Source: an uncultured Acidobacteriota bacterium
GTDB lineage: Bacteria; Acidobacteriota; Terriglobia; UBA7540
Assembly (NCBI GenBank): GCA_937900045.1
Contig: CALCEB010000096.1
Coordinates: forward strand, 1 to 57,169
Direction of reading: 5' to 3'
Length of the DNA stretch: 57,169 nt
A program made the position numbers and the translations under genes. This document shows, piece after piece, positions 35,101 through 43,534 of this stretch (the first letter of the stretch is position 1; each line of letters opens with the position of its first letter). The notes beneath the pieces are model-generated. The model was not told where the DNA came from, did not search any database, and saw only the letters and a program-made list of their open reading frames with translations.

Positions 35101-35309
35101 TGCCCCTTGCCATTTCGAGAGGCATGGGATCTGAATTCCGGCGGCCCTTGGGAATTGCCATTGTGGGCGGATTGATCCTGAGCCAGGCCCTGACCCTCTT
35201 CACCACGCCCGTGGTCTACCTCTTTTTCGACCGGGTTGCTGCCTATTTTCGGCGCGAGACGTCCCGGGAAAGGATCCCGGGCGCCGAACCTGCGGAGCGT
35301 CCCGCCTAA
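32190..35309 (+). CDS. RND multidrug efflux transporter, MdtC-like
   Basis: Second RND subunit, also 1,039 residues, evidently a duplicate of the preceding gene. The relay pair Asp401-Asp402 is conserved in GFVVDDAIVVIEN, along with PLERQFGRIAGL, LIGIVKKNAIMMIDFAL and FRPIMMTTMAAMLGALPLA. The ATGA overlap with the upstream gene indicates coupled, roughly equal synthesis, fitting a heterotrimeric pump. No outer-membrane factor gene follows, so a TolC-like channel must be encoded elsewhere. Confidence 0.92.
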   Translation: MNISGPFIRRPVATSLLAVALLLGGIAGYRLLPVAPIPEVDFPTISVGAGLPGASPETMASAVATPLERQFGRIAGLSEMTSVSSLGSTSVVLQFDLSRDINAAARDVQAAINAARSQLPANLPGNPNYRKANPADAPIMILALTSDRLPLGTLYDAADSILAQRIAQVEGIGQVFVGGSSRPAIRVEANPKVLDNYGIGLEQLRSVLASVNVFRPKGSVAGPQSEWSVGANDQLLKAGQYKPLIVGYQNGAPVRLSDVADVVDSVEDVHTGGTANGQRAILLIIFRQPGANIIQAVDSVTAILPELRASISPAIHLAVTLDRTQTIRASVHDVEITLLISVILVVLVVFAFLRDAWATFIPSVAVPLSLVGTFGVMYLLGYSIDNLSLMALTISTGFVVDDAIVVIENITRYLESGVDAFHAALIGAREIGFTVLSMSTSLIAVFLPILLMQGIVGRLFREFAVSLSTAVLLSLLISLTVTPALCARFLRPENERTHGSLYRIFERGFDGMHWAYRISLKWVLDNQALVLTITALTLALNIYLFVVIPKGFFPQQDMGRIMGMVQASQDISFNALRQKQDQFARIVMNDPGVDAVESFVGGGFGGSSVNTGRMFIALKPLSVRKVTADQIIARLRPKTSHIAGARLYLQAVQDINVGGHGTSAQYQYTLEDQDLKELNHWAPRLMAQLQTLPELRDVGTDQQSHGLQTSLEIDRDTASRLGITPQVIDNTLYDAFGQRQVSTIYTALNQYHVVLEAAPPFQQNPDALKAIFVRSNTGEEVPLSAFAHFEESTATLTVNHLGQFPAVTLSFNLAPGVALGQAVDAIQQVQSQIRMPATLHASFQGTAQAFQVSLANEPLLVLAALAAVYIVLGILYESYIHPITILSTLPSAGVGAILALLLFHMELSVIALVGIILLIGIVKKNAIMMIDFALMAEREEGKPPVDAIYEACLLRFRPIMMTTMAAMLGALPLAISRGMGSEFRRPLGIAIVGGLILSQALTLFTTPVVYLFFDRVAAYFRRETSRERIPGAEPAERPA

Positions 35310-35326
35310 TGCCGGATGATTCGGAT

Positions 35327-35403
35327 CTGTCAAGCTGAGCGAAGCATCTCGGGTCTTACCTGAAATGAAATACACAGGTCCTTCGCTGCGCTCAGGATGA
35401 CAT
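35327..35403. repeat. Element E3, internally deleted copy
   Basis: The ends CTGTCAAGCTGAGCGAAGC and CGCTGCGCTCAGGATGACAT match the E3 termini, but the interior is reduced to about 35 bp containing ATGAAATACACAG. It lies just after the RND operon and could form a hairpin that slows transcription. Confidence 0.6.
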
Positions 35404-35478
35404 ACTGCAAAGGGTTTTTAAGTATCCTGCTAAACTGAGAAGCACCCACCCTACAGCATGGTTTGCCAAATCATTTAC

Positions 35479-35508
35479 TGGCAACCTCTCCACGTGAGTA
35501 GCTATAAT
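35479..35508 (+). promoter_or_regulatory. Candidate promoter for the TonB-dependent receptor gene
   Basis: A perfect TATAAT (35503-35508) lies 18 bases after CTGGCA (35479-35484), a weak -35 match. The start of transcription would leave only about 8 nt before the ATG at 35523, so the mRNA would be nearly leaderless, and no ribosome site is visible. Confidence 0.3.
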
Positions 35509-35522
35509 CTCTTGGCTCTTTG

Positions 35523-38500
35523 ATGCGGACCTTGATTCTTTTCCTGATGATAATTGTGATGGTGGCTTCGGCCGCCGGAGCCGCAGCTCCGTCCGGACAG
35601 GGCGCCCGTGTGACCGGCAAGGTGCGCGACGCTGCGGGGAATCCCGCCGCGCGGGCCACCGTCGAATTGTTGACGGCACGCGGCCGGGTTATCTCCAAGA
35701 CGGTTACCGGCCAGAAAGGATTATTCTCAATCAACGTTGCTTCGCCGGGCCTCTATGTGCTGAGCGTGACCCTGGCGGATGGCAAGACCGGGGGCAAAGA
35801 GCGAATCGGCATTACACCAGGCGAGTCGCTCTCTCTTTGTATTCAGATTCCACCCGCCACCCACAGGCTTCTCTTGCAACCTTGCAATGGAGCGGCGGTG
35901 AACGCGGGGCCAGCTCACTTGGGCCAGAACCAGCAAACTGCCGCGGCGCAATCCTCAAGTCCGGGGAGAGCCGTAAATCCCAGTTCTTCAACCGAAGGCG
36001 CGGAACTTTCAAGCAAACAAGTGTCGAGCCTGCCTTTGAACGGCCGTGACTTCAGCCAATTGCTGCATTTGGTGGCCGGGACTATGACGGATACGAATGG
36101 AGCCGCCAACTTCACGCAGCAGTTTGCAGTGAACGGCCAGCGCGGCACGGAAGCCGTTTTTGCGATGGATGGCGTCTATACCTCCGACCCGGAATTGGGC
36201 GGCGCGACCTTTGACAACTTCAATGTGGATGCCATCCAGGAAGTTCGATCATCCACGGGGGTGATGCCGGCGGAAATTGGGGAAGGCGCGGCTTCATTTA
36301 CGGATGTCATCACCAAGTCCGGCACATCCCAGGAGCATGGCGACATCTTCGAATTTGTCCGCAATTCCGCTTTCGACGCCCGTAACTTTTTTGACCGCCA
36401 GACGCCGGCGAATCCCGGCCGGTTGCCCCATTTCGACCGCAACGAATTCGGAATCACCCAGGGCGGGCCGCTGGTGATTCCTGGCGTCTACGATGGGCGC
36501 AACCGGACCTATTATTTCGGCGAATATCAAGGATTCCGGCAGGTGCTGGGTACGACGCAGATTCTTTCCGTGCCCACGGCCACAGAACGGTTGGGACTGG
36601 ATACCACGGCCTTTCCAGGCGATACGCTGAGGGTTCCCGTCAGTCCGGCGATTGCCCCCGTGCTGGCCCGCTATCCGTTGCCCAATGATCCCGGCGGCCC
36701 CTACGGACCGCGCACGTATGCCACCCCCTCGCCGGTGGTGACGAACAGCGATCAGTTCTCCGTCCGCATCGACCACCGCGCCTCCGCCAAGTCGCAGTTC
36801 TTTGGGAGGTTCAGCTTTGGTGACATCAATGGTCCGCTGACCAATCCCGATCAGACCGCTATTGATCCCAGTTTCGCGGTCCGCTTTTACGACCACGAAC
36901 GAAACCTGGCGCTGGGATATACGCGCATCATCTCACCCAACCTCACATCGCAGACGCACGTGGGCTATATCCGGGCCACGCCCGTCTTCCCGTCGATCAA
37001 CAAGACGCAACCGGCGTTGCTCTTTGGCGATGGGATCTACGAACCGTTTAATGCTCCGGGTGGAACGGTGACCGGTTCCTTCGGCAACCTGTATCAGATT
37101 CGTCAGGATTGGATTGACGTTCACGGCCACCACATTCTCAAAATGGGAGGTGAAGCCCGCTTCAACGTTGACGCCACGGTCTTCGGGATATCGCCCAACG
37201 GGCAATTTCAATTCGGCGGGGGCACGGCCTATGCCCAAGCGCCCATTATCTCGGACAGCGGCCAACACAACATTGCGGTAGGCCAGCCGTTGCCGGATTC
37301 ACTGACCGGATTCCTTTCCGGAACGCCTTATTCATACACGGCAACGGTCGCATATCCCCTGTTCCCGCAGGGCAGCCACATCGGCGAAAGCGCGATCCGG
37401 CGGCAAGCCTACAATCTTTACCTCCAGGATACCTGGAAAGTCACACCCAACTTGACGCTAGACTATGGCCTTCGCTATGAGGTTGAAACGCCGATCTCCG
37501 AGGCGAAAGACCTCACTTCAGAGCCGCGCTTCATGGGGTCCAATGGGCAGGAGGTGGCGCCGTGGGCGCCGGGCGCGCAAGAGGAAGCGCTCTATAATCC
37601 TCAGCCTCCTTATCCCATGGATTGGAACGGCTGGGATCCACGGCTGAGCGTTGAATATCGTATTTCCGATAAAACCATGATCCATGCGGGTGGCGGCATC
37701 GCCACCATCCTCACCAATTTGTTTCAGGATAACTTCCTAACCGGGGGCGTCCCCTTTGTGTTCAATCCTTACATCACGGCCACCCCTTCAACCCCGGTTC
37801 CATTCGCCAATTCCACCGTCCCGTTCAACACGCCTCCGCTTTACACGCCACAAGGCCAACTCGTTTTTCAAACTCCGGTTTCCACGGCCGTGCCCCCGAA
37901 CACGGTGATGGACTTGATGCGCTTTGAACAAGATTTGGCGAACGCCACTCCGGGCGGACAGCCGCACCCGCTTTCCATCTTTGGCATGTCACGCGACTTC
38001 CAGAATGGGTACATTGCCACCTACACGGCGGGCTTTGAACACCAATTTGCGGACGTCACGCTGGATGCGGATTACGTGGCCACCATGGGGATTCACCTGG
38101 CGAGTGTCGTATTTCCCAACGCTTACGGCGGGGCAGCGCCGGGATTCGCGCCGTTTACGGTTTTTGATTCGCAGGGACAAGCCACGGGCGGATTCGGCCC
38201 GGAAAACCTGATGAGCAACCGGTCGCACTCCACATACCATTCGCTCCAGGTTTCTCTCAATAAAACTTCCCAGCGCGCCGGGTTGGGTTTTCAGCTCAGC
38301 TACACTTACAGCAAAGCCCTGGATGACACCAGTTCCGTGCTCGCCGGTTTCGGCAGTCCAACCCTCGGCACGGTTCTTCAGGCCTTCCCACAGGATCCGC
38401 AGAATCCGGCGGCGGAAAAAGGACCTTCCAACTTTGACTTGACCCATGTGCTGGCGTTTAGTGTGATTCAGGAATTGCCCTTCACGCGGGTGCGCTTTCT

Positions 38501-39029
38501 GCGGCCACTGGGGGAACGCTTTACAAATGGATGGGAGTTTCTGAGTGTCTCATCGCTCACCAGCGGGCCGCCATTCAGCGTTTTTTCAGGCATCCAGCAG
38601 ACGGGATATGGCACGATCAATGCTGACCGCCCGGATCAAGTGAGCCCGCCCGCTTTTTCTACCAGCCGGCAGACGCAAGAGGATTACTTTGGCCGTGGCG
38701 CAGGAAATTCATCCTTTTTCTTTATCCCTATCAATGTGCCAGGCGGGACCGGTCCGAATCAAGGGCGCTTCGGAACCCTTGGACGGGATACTTATCGAGG
38801 GCCGGGGTACACGGATTTTGACGTGGCCGTCATCAAGGACACCCCCATCGGCCGGCGGAATGGAAGCGAAGCCGCTACCCTTGAATTCCGGTCTGAATTC
38901 TTCAATGTCTTTAACCTTGTCAACTTCGCCATCCCGGCTAACATCGCGCTGGGCTCCGGCTTCGGCTATATCAACCACACCGCGGGGCCTTCAAGACAAC
39001 TCCAGTTTTCGCTAAAGATCATTTATTAA
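35523..39029 (+). CDS. TonB-dependent receptor with carboxypeptidase-regulatory-like domain (Oar-like)
   Basis: Outer-membrane protein of 1,168 residues. A signal peptide (MRTLILFLMIIVMVASAAG) is followed by a CarboxypepD_reg-like beta-sandwich (about 25-105, VTGKVRDAAGNPAARATVEL). Next come a plug domain (about 150-270, with LPLNGRDFSQLLHLV and AVNGQRGTEAVFAMDGV) and a long beta-barrel ending in the aromatic residues FSLKIIY. Such Oar-like receptors are expanded in Acidobacteriota and may import large oligomers, but no substrate can be assigned. The ATG at 35523 is chosen; a TTG lies one codon earlier. It follows the efflux operon by 213 bp and probably has its own promoter. Confidence 0.85.
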   Translation: MRTLILFLMIIVMVASAAGAAAPSGQGARVTGKVRDAAGNPAARATVELLTARGRVISKTVTGQKGLFSINVASPGLYVLSVTLADGKTGGKERIGITPGESLSLCIQIPPATHRLLLQPCNGAAVNAGPAHLGQNQQTAAAQSSSPGRAVNPSSSTEGAELSSKQVSSLPLNGRDFSQLLHLVAGTMTDTNGAANFTQQFAVNGQRGTEAVFAMDGVYTSDPELGGATFDNFNVDAIQEVRSSTGVMPAEIGEGAASFTDVITKSGTSQEHGDIFEFVRNSAFDARNFFDRQTPANPGRLPHFDRNEFGITQGGPLVIPGVYDGRNRTYYFGEYQGFRQVLGTTQILSVPTATERLGLDTTAFPGDTLRVPVSPAIAPVLARYPLPNDPGGPYGPRTYATPSPVVTNSDQFSVRIDHRASAKSQFFGRFSFGDINGPLTNPDQTAIDPSFAVRFYDHERNLALGYTRIISPNLTSQTHVGYIRATPVFPSINKTQPALLFGDGIYEPFNAPGGTVTGSFGNLYQIRQDWIDVHGHHILKMGGEARFNVDATVFGISPNGQFQFGGGTAYAQAPIISDSGQHNIAVGQPLPDSLTGFLSGTPYSYTATVAYPLFPQGSHIGESAIRRQAYNLYLQDTWKVTPNLTLDYGLRYEVETPISEAKDLTSEPRFMGSNGQEVAPWAPGAQEEALYNPQPPYPMDWNGWDPRLSVEYRISDKTMIHAGGGIATILTNLFQDNFLTGGVPFVFNPYITATPSTPVPFANSTVPFNTPPLYTPQGQLVFQTPVSTAVPPNTVMDLMRFEQDLANATPGGQPHPLSIFGMSRDFQNGYIATYTAGFEHQFADVTLDADYVATMGIHLASVVFPNAYGGAAPGFAPFTVFDSQGQATGGFGPENLMSNRSHSTYHSLQVSLNKTSQRAGLGFQLSYTYSKALDDTSSVLAGFGSPTLGTVLQAFPQDPQNPAAEKGPSNFDLTHVLAFSVIQELPFTRVRFLRPLGERFTNGWEFLSVSSLTSGPPFSVFSGIQQTGYGTINADRPDQVSPPAFSTSRQTQEDYFGRGAGNSSFFFIPINVPGGTGPNQGRFGTLGRDTYRGPGYTDFDVAVIKDTPIGRRNGSEAATLEFRSEFFNVFNLVNFAIPANIALGSGFGYINHTAGPSRQLQFSLKIIY

Positions 39030-39056
39030 CCGCGGCGTGTGGAGAGGGGGTTGCCA

Positions 39057-40208
39057 ATGATCCACTTCGTAAAACTGGCGAAGGCCGCATCGAAAGTGCC
39101 CGTGCCGCCTTTCAAGACGCCATCCATTGTGTGGGCCATCGTCATCCCGGCGGTAACCTTTGGCGCGATGACGCTCATCTATTTAGCGATCCATGCGAAG
39201 CGCCAAGCGAAGCTGCTGCCGGGATGGGGCGCAGGGCGCTCGAAGATCGTTCCCGCTCTCGCTTTTTCGGCCGATGGCAGGCGGCTCGCCGCCGCCCAGG
39301 GCGCTCATTTCCATGTGTGGGATGTGGATTCAGGCGCGAGTGTGGCTGAAATTAACAGCCGGGGCTGGGCGCCGGCGCCGTGGTCGCTTGCGCTTTCACC
39401 GCACGGCGATTTGATCGCGGCTGCGGTTCTCATCCCGCGAACCTACCTGATCCGGCCGCATCTTCACTTTGACATTGTGCGCGTCTGGCGCGTTGGGACC
39501 GGCCGGGTGGTCCAGCGGTTTTCCGACTTCGCCCCACTAAGCGGGAACTTGCCATCTTCCGTTGCGTTTTCTCCTGACGGAAAGTGGATTGCGGCAGGGC
39601 TGGTGTTTCAGAGGCTGGCCGCAACCAGAACGCACTTGAGAGTTTGGGACATTCAAACGGGCGAACTGATCAGTAAATGGGCGCGTGACGTGGCCGGAAT
39701 GACGGCCACGCGCTTCACGTCCCAGAATTCGATCGCAGCCCAACCGCTGGGCCTCCTCAGTGTTGAGCCGCCAGCCCTGTGGAACGGCACGACGGGCCAA
39801 GTTATTCAGACCTACCTGGGATGTGAAGCGAGCCTCCTGCTGGCTTTCAGCCCGGATGCCGGGAGCCTGGCCGGCGGGGGAGTGCGCCGGATTTGCATTT
39901 GGAACGTTCATACGGGCAAGAAGCTTCAACAGGTGCCTCCTCCGCACGGGCCATTGGCTGCCCTGGCTTTTGCGTCTCGTCAAAGCCTTCTATTCGCTGC
40001 CGCCCGCGACGGTGTATTCGCTTTGAACCTGAGCAATGGAACTTTGAGCCGAAGCTGCCCTGTTCCGCAGCTTGTTGCTCCTGCTCAATTCTCGCCCGAT
40101 GGCAAGCTGCTGGCGTGGGGTGACTCACATCAGGCAGTGGTGCACCTGTGGGATATCCACGCTTGCAGGGAGATGCGCGAGTTCAGTGTGGCTAATCAGC
40201 ACAAATAG
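39057..40208 (+). CDS. Membrane-anchored WD40-repeat protein
   Basis: A 383-residue protein with one N-terminal membrane helix (about 23-45, SIVWAIVIPAVTFGAMTLIY) followed by repeated blades of a beta-propeller. WD-type motifs are visible as FHVWDVDSG, VRVWRVGTG, LRVWDIQTG, ICIWNVHTG and VHLWDIHA, spaced roughly 40-60 residues, with SPDGK-type turns between them. Propellers of this kind mediate protein binding; no partner is evident. The ATG at 39057 is chosen because GGAGAGGGGG lies just upstream. It follows the receptor gene by 27 bp, so the two may be co-transcribed. Confidence 0.8.
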   Translation: MIHFVKLAKAASKVPVPPFKTPSIVWAIVIPAVTFGAMTLIYLAIHAKRQAKLLPGWGAGRSKIVPALAFSADGRRLAAAQGAHFHVWDVDSGASVAEINSRGWAPAPWSLALSPHGDLIAAAVLIPRTYLIRPHLHFDIVRVWRVGTGRVVQRFSDFAPLSGNLPSSVAFSPDGKWIAAGLVFQRLAATRTHLRVWDIQTGELISKWARDVAGMTATRFTSQNSIAAQPLGLLSVEPPALWNGTTGQVIQTYLGCEASLLLAFSPDAGSLAGGGVRRICIWNVHTGKKLQQVPPPHGPLAALAFASRQSLLFAAARDGVFALNLSNGTLSRSCPVPQLVAPAQFSPDGKLLAWGDSHQAVVHLWDIHACREMREFSVANQHK

Positions 40209-40307
40209 GAGCGGCGCCGCTTGCCAAGTAATGGAGCATGCGGGCGTAGCGGCTCTCTCTACGAAGAAAGCGCAATCTGGCTACAATGGAGATCAGGGTA
40301 CAACGGC

Positions 40308-40553
40308 ATGGCACGAGGCTGGGAAAGTAAGTCGGTGGAAGAGCAAATCGAGTCGGCTGAATCAAAGCGTCCGCGGTCCTCTGCCGTCCTACTGACGCCG
40401 GAGCAACGCGCCCGCCAGCGGGAGCGCGAAAGCCTGGAGCTTGCGCGGACCCGGGTTCTAAATGACCTCGCTTCGGCAACGAATCCGAGGCGGCACGAAT
40501 CGTTGCAAGCCGCACTCCGCAATCTTGAAGAAAAACTCGCAGCCCTAAGTTAA
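40308..40553 (+). CDS. Small charged conserved-looking protein of unknown function
   Basis: An 81-residue, highly charged, helix-rich protein beginning MARGWESKSVEEQIE and ending in a leucine-rich amphipathic helix (SLQAALRNLEEKLAALS), consistent with a coiled coil. I chose the ATG at 40308, which has AGGG nine bases upstream and a TACAAT (40282-40287) that could serve as the -10. An in-frame ATG at 40221 would add 29 unconvincing residues. No function is recognised. It is convergent with the MFS gene. Confidence 0.6.
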   Translation: MARGWESKSVEEQIESAESKRPRSSAVLLTPEQRARQRERESLELARTRVLNDLASATNPRRHESLQAALRNLEEKLAALS

Positions 40554-40629
40554 GCCCTCGGCATCAACTCGGTGCGGGGTGTGTTGAAAGCCTCCCGGCT
40601 GCACCTGAAACAGTCCGGCAAGCGAATTC

Positions 40630-41901
40630 CTATTTCGAAGCAAGGTTTATTCCTTCCGGCTCTGACTCCCGTAAGAAGCTCCTCCCGCGTTGCTCAGGCC
40701 CCAACACAACGACAATGGCCAAAAGCACGATCGTCACCGTTTCAAAACACGCCAGAGCCCAGGAATAACCGAGACGGGCGCGCAAGGCGTATTCCAAGGT
40801 ATTGGTCGGCGCGGCGATCAAGATGCCGAGTTGATAAACCAATCCCGGAATCAGGCCGCGCGCGGCATCGGGAGACAGCTCATTCAAATGAGCTGGAATA
40901 ATTCCCCACGTGCCTTGGACTCCGGCCTGCATCAGGAAAGCACCTGCGGCCAGCGTTGACCAGGACCCGCCGAACGCCCAGGCCGGGATCGAGATTAAGC
41001 ACAATACCGTGGCAGCCGTGATCGCGCGCCGCCGGCCGAACATTTCCGAGAGCTGCCCAAAAACAATTGAACCCAGCGCGGCGCCCACATTGTAAAGCAT
41101 CGCCATTTCAGAGACGGCGCGAGAAGTGATATGGTGCGCTGCCTTCAGAAAATCCGGATAGAGATCTTGGGTGCCGTGCGAAAGGAACATCATCAGGGTC
41201 ATCATCAGGACAAGATACACAAGGCTCTTGGGGTCCTTGAAAGCCGTCCGGACAATTGCGCCGGTCGAAGGCGCTCGATGCTTTTTCCAAGCCTCGGATT
41301 CCGGAACGAAAGCCCACACATAAAAGGGCAACAAGGCCCCGGCCGCGCCTCCAACCCAAAACATGGCTCGCCAGCCGCCGGCTGGAAGAAGAAAACGGGC
41401 GGCCAGTGCCGCCAGCAGGTAACCTACGGAATATCCGCTTTGCAAAAAGCCAGAAACCAAGCCCCGCCTCCGTGCGGGCACGCTTTCCATCACCAGCGAA
41501 GCGCCCACTCCCCACTCGCCGCCCATGCCGATGCCGTAGAGTGCGCGGAGACCGAGGAATACCGGAAAGCTGGGTGCAAAGCCGCAAAGAAATTCGACGA
41601 TCGAGAAGAAGATCACGACCCCAATTAGTGGACCACGGCGGCCATAGCGGTCGGTCAGCAACCCAAACAGCAGTGCGCCAACGGGACGCATGGCCAGGGT
41701 CGCTGTCAACGTCCAGACGATGGCAGTCTTCGAGACGTGAAATTGAACCGCTAGGATGTCCAGAAGAAACACCGTGGTGAAGAAATCAAAGGCGTCCAGC
41801 GCCCAACCGAAATAACCCGCAGTCATCGCATGCCAGCCAGAACCCGAAGAAGCGTGGGACGGGACGGATAATCCAGCAGCGTTCAAGGGTTTGGCAGTCA
41901 T
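40630..41901 (-). CDS. MFS transporter, sialate/lactate (SHS)-type
   Basis: A 12-helix major facilitator of about 423 residues. The opening GYFGWALDAFDFFTTVFLL and the GLLTDRYGRRGPL loop between TM2 and TM3 match the sialate:H+ symporter (SHS) group, which also contains lactate and pyruvate carriers; MGGEWGVGASLVMESVPARRRG is the second signature loop. A carboxylate substrate is likely but not proven. The ATG at 41901 is used; a GTG at 41913 is equally possible. A single-gene transcript, convergent with the gene at 40308. Confidence 0.85.
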   Translation of the reverse strand: MTAKPLNAAGLSVPSHASSGSGWHAMTAGYFGWALDAFDFFTTVFLLDILAVQFHVSKTAIVWTLTATLAMRPVGALLFGLLTDRYGRRGPLIGVVIFFSIVEFLCGFAPSFPVFLGLRALYGIGMGGEWGVGASLVMESVPARRRGLVSGFLQSGYSVGYLLAALAARFLLPAGGWRAMFWVGGAAGALLPFYVWAFVPESEAWKKHRAPSTGAIVRTAFKDPKSLVYLVLMMTLMMFLSHGTQDLYPDFLKAAHHITSRAVSEMAMLYNVGAALGSIVFGQLSEMFGRRRAITAATVLCLISIPAWAFGGSWSTLAAGAFLMQAGVQGTWGIIPAHLNELSPDAARGLIPGLVYQLGILIAAPTNTLEYALRARLGYSWALACFETVTIVLLAIVVVLGPEQRGRSFLRESEPEGINLASK

Positions 41902-42080
41902 CGGTTTGTCCACGCCAAAAAGAACATGTATATTGCCACAAACTGCGGTCCATTATCACGGTTACTGGCAGATGATACCTTGCACAATACTTCATGCCGG
42001 GCTAAAGTTTTTTTCGCCGCTCTTTTGTAGCGGAGGCGGTGAAGAAGCGCCGCGGGCAAGAAAAAGGATAAGGCTAAGCC

Positions 42081-42770
42081 GTGAGGATTGTTTCAATCAA
42101 TGTTTCGAAAGTACGCGGAATGGATCATCTTGGCGCGGTCATCAAGACCGGCATCTTCAAACAGCCGGTGAATGGGAGGGTAAGGCTCGGCCTGTTGAAC
42201 CTGGAGGGTGATGCGCAGGCCGATCTCGAAAATCATGGAGGAATTTACAAGGCGGTGTATGCATACCCGTTCGAACACTATGCGTATTGGAAACAGCAAA
42301 CCAGACGGACCGATCTCACGCCTGGGCAATTCGGGGAGAACCTGACGGTGGAGGGAATGCTCGAGAATGAGGTCTACATTGGGGATGTCTTCCAGGTTGG
42401 AAGTGCCATCCTTGAAGTGACTCAACCGCGCACGCCGTGCTACAAGCTCGGAATCAAAATGGGGTTGCCCAAGTTTCCCAGGGATTTCCTATCGGGAGGA
42501 CGGGTCGGTTTCTATCTCCGTGTCATCCAAGTAGGTGACATTGCCGCCGGCGATACTTTTCAGTGCGTGGGCCGTGACTATGAACCGATGAGTGTTCAGG
42601 AGATCAGCCATTTGAAGTATTTCGATCTTGAGAACCTCAGTGAGGTTAAGAGGGCGCTAAGAATACGAGCCCTCTCTCCCGACTGGCACAGCTCCTTTGA
42701 AGCGCGGGTGGGTGAGACGAAGCGCACCCGTGAGCAGCGCGAAGGATTGAAAGAAACTGCAAAACACTAG
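42081..42770 (+). CDS. MOSC-domain protein, YiiM-like
   Basis: A 229-residue protein with an N-terminal beta-barrel MOSC domain and a helical C-terminal domain (about 175-229, SVQEISHLKYFDLENLSEV). The conserved Cys120 lies in TQPRTPCYKLGIKMG and the GQFGENLTVEG segment is typical. E. coli YiiM uses a molybdenum cofactor to reduce N-hydroxylated bases such as 6-hydroxylaminopurine. The GTG start has GGATAAGG at suitable spacing. It is followed after 28 bp by a DNA base glycosylase gene, suggesting a joint role in removing or detoxifying modified bases; that link is an inference. Confidence 0.85.
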   Translation: MRIVSINVSKVRGMDHLGAVIKTGIFKQPVNGRVRLGLLNLEGDAQADLENHGGIYKAVYAYPFEHYAYWKQQTRRTDLTPGQFGENLTVEGMLENEVYIGDVFQVGSAILEVTQPRTPCYKLGIKMGLPKFPRDFLSGGRVGFYLRVIQVGDIAAGDTFQCVGRDYEPMSVQEISHLKYFDLENLSEVKRALRIRALSPDWHSSFEARVGETKRTREQREGLKETAKH

Positions 42771-42798
42771 GAGTACTGCTCTGCAATCTGATTCCAGC

Positions 42799-43470
42799 TT
42801 GCCTAAAAACATTGCATTCCCACCTTCTGGCCTGCCAAGGAGCATCTTGCTGCACGCTGAAGCGAAGGTGGAACACCGTCCTCGCCATCTTCACCGGGCC
42901 GATTTGCCCGTCGACACCGTTGCGTTGGCGCAATATCTCATCGGCAAGACCCTGGTCCACAATCTGCCCGAGGGAAGGGTGAGCGGACGGATCGTGGAAA
43001 CGGAGGCGTATGTTGTGGGCGATGCCGCCGGACACGCTTTTCGAGGGCTAACTCGGCGAAACCGTTCATTGTTTCTGGAGCGTGGACACGCCTACGTTCA
43101 CATCGCCTACGGCCTGCATTTCATGATGAACGTCAGTGGCGAATCTCACGGCGTTGGCGCCGGTGTTCTGCTCCGTGCTCTGGAACCTCTTGAAGGAATC
43201 GCTTATTTGAAATCCCGCCGGGGCAACGCGCGGCTGCTTGACGTCGCCAGGGGACCAGGCAGGCTTGCGCAGGCGATGGGTGTTGACCTCCGCTGCGATG
43301 GCATGGACCTGTGCGCCAACGGACTACTCTGGCTCGCCGAGCAGGTTCAGCAGCCGGGGTTGATCGGCCGGAGTGTGCGAATTGGCATTTCCAGAGAGGC
43401 CCACAGGCTGCTACGCTTTTACGAGCGGGGCAACCCTTACGTAAGTGGACCGAAGCGTTTGGGAGCGTGA
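42799..43470 (+). CDS. DNA-3-methyladenine glycosylase (AAG/MPG family)
   Basis: Excises alkylated purines and hypoxanthine from DNA. The 223 residues show the family core: RIVETEAYVVGDAAGHA with the catalytic Glu67, GLTRRN, the AYVHIAYGLHFMMNV strand and LLRALEPLEG. The C-terminus (GNPYVSGPKR) is complete. The start is uncertain: TTG at 42799 lacks a clear ribosome site, and GTG at 42868 would begin only a few residues before the domain. It lies between the MOSC gene and the oxidoreductase and is probably co-transcribed with both. Confidence 0.88.
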   Translation: MPKNIAFPPSGLPRSILLHAEAKVEHRPRHLHRADLPVDTVALAQYLIGKTLVHNLPEGRVSGRIVETEAYVVGDAAGHAFRGLTRRNRSLFLERGHAYVHIAYGLHFMMNVSGESHGVGAGVLLRALEPLEGIAYLKSRRGNARLLDVARGPGRLAQAMGVDLRCDGMDLCANGLLWLAEQVQQPGLIGRSVRIGISREAHRLLRFYERGNPYVSGPKRLGA

Positions 43471-43534
43471 ACGGTTGCTGAGATACAATGGGAAGAGATC
43501 GCTGAACGGGCACTGGGAGACGGGAGGATAGCCG

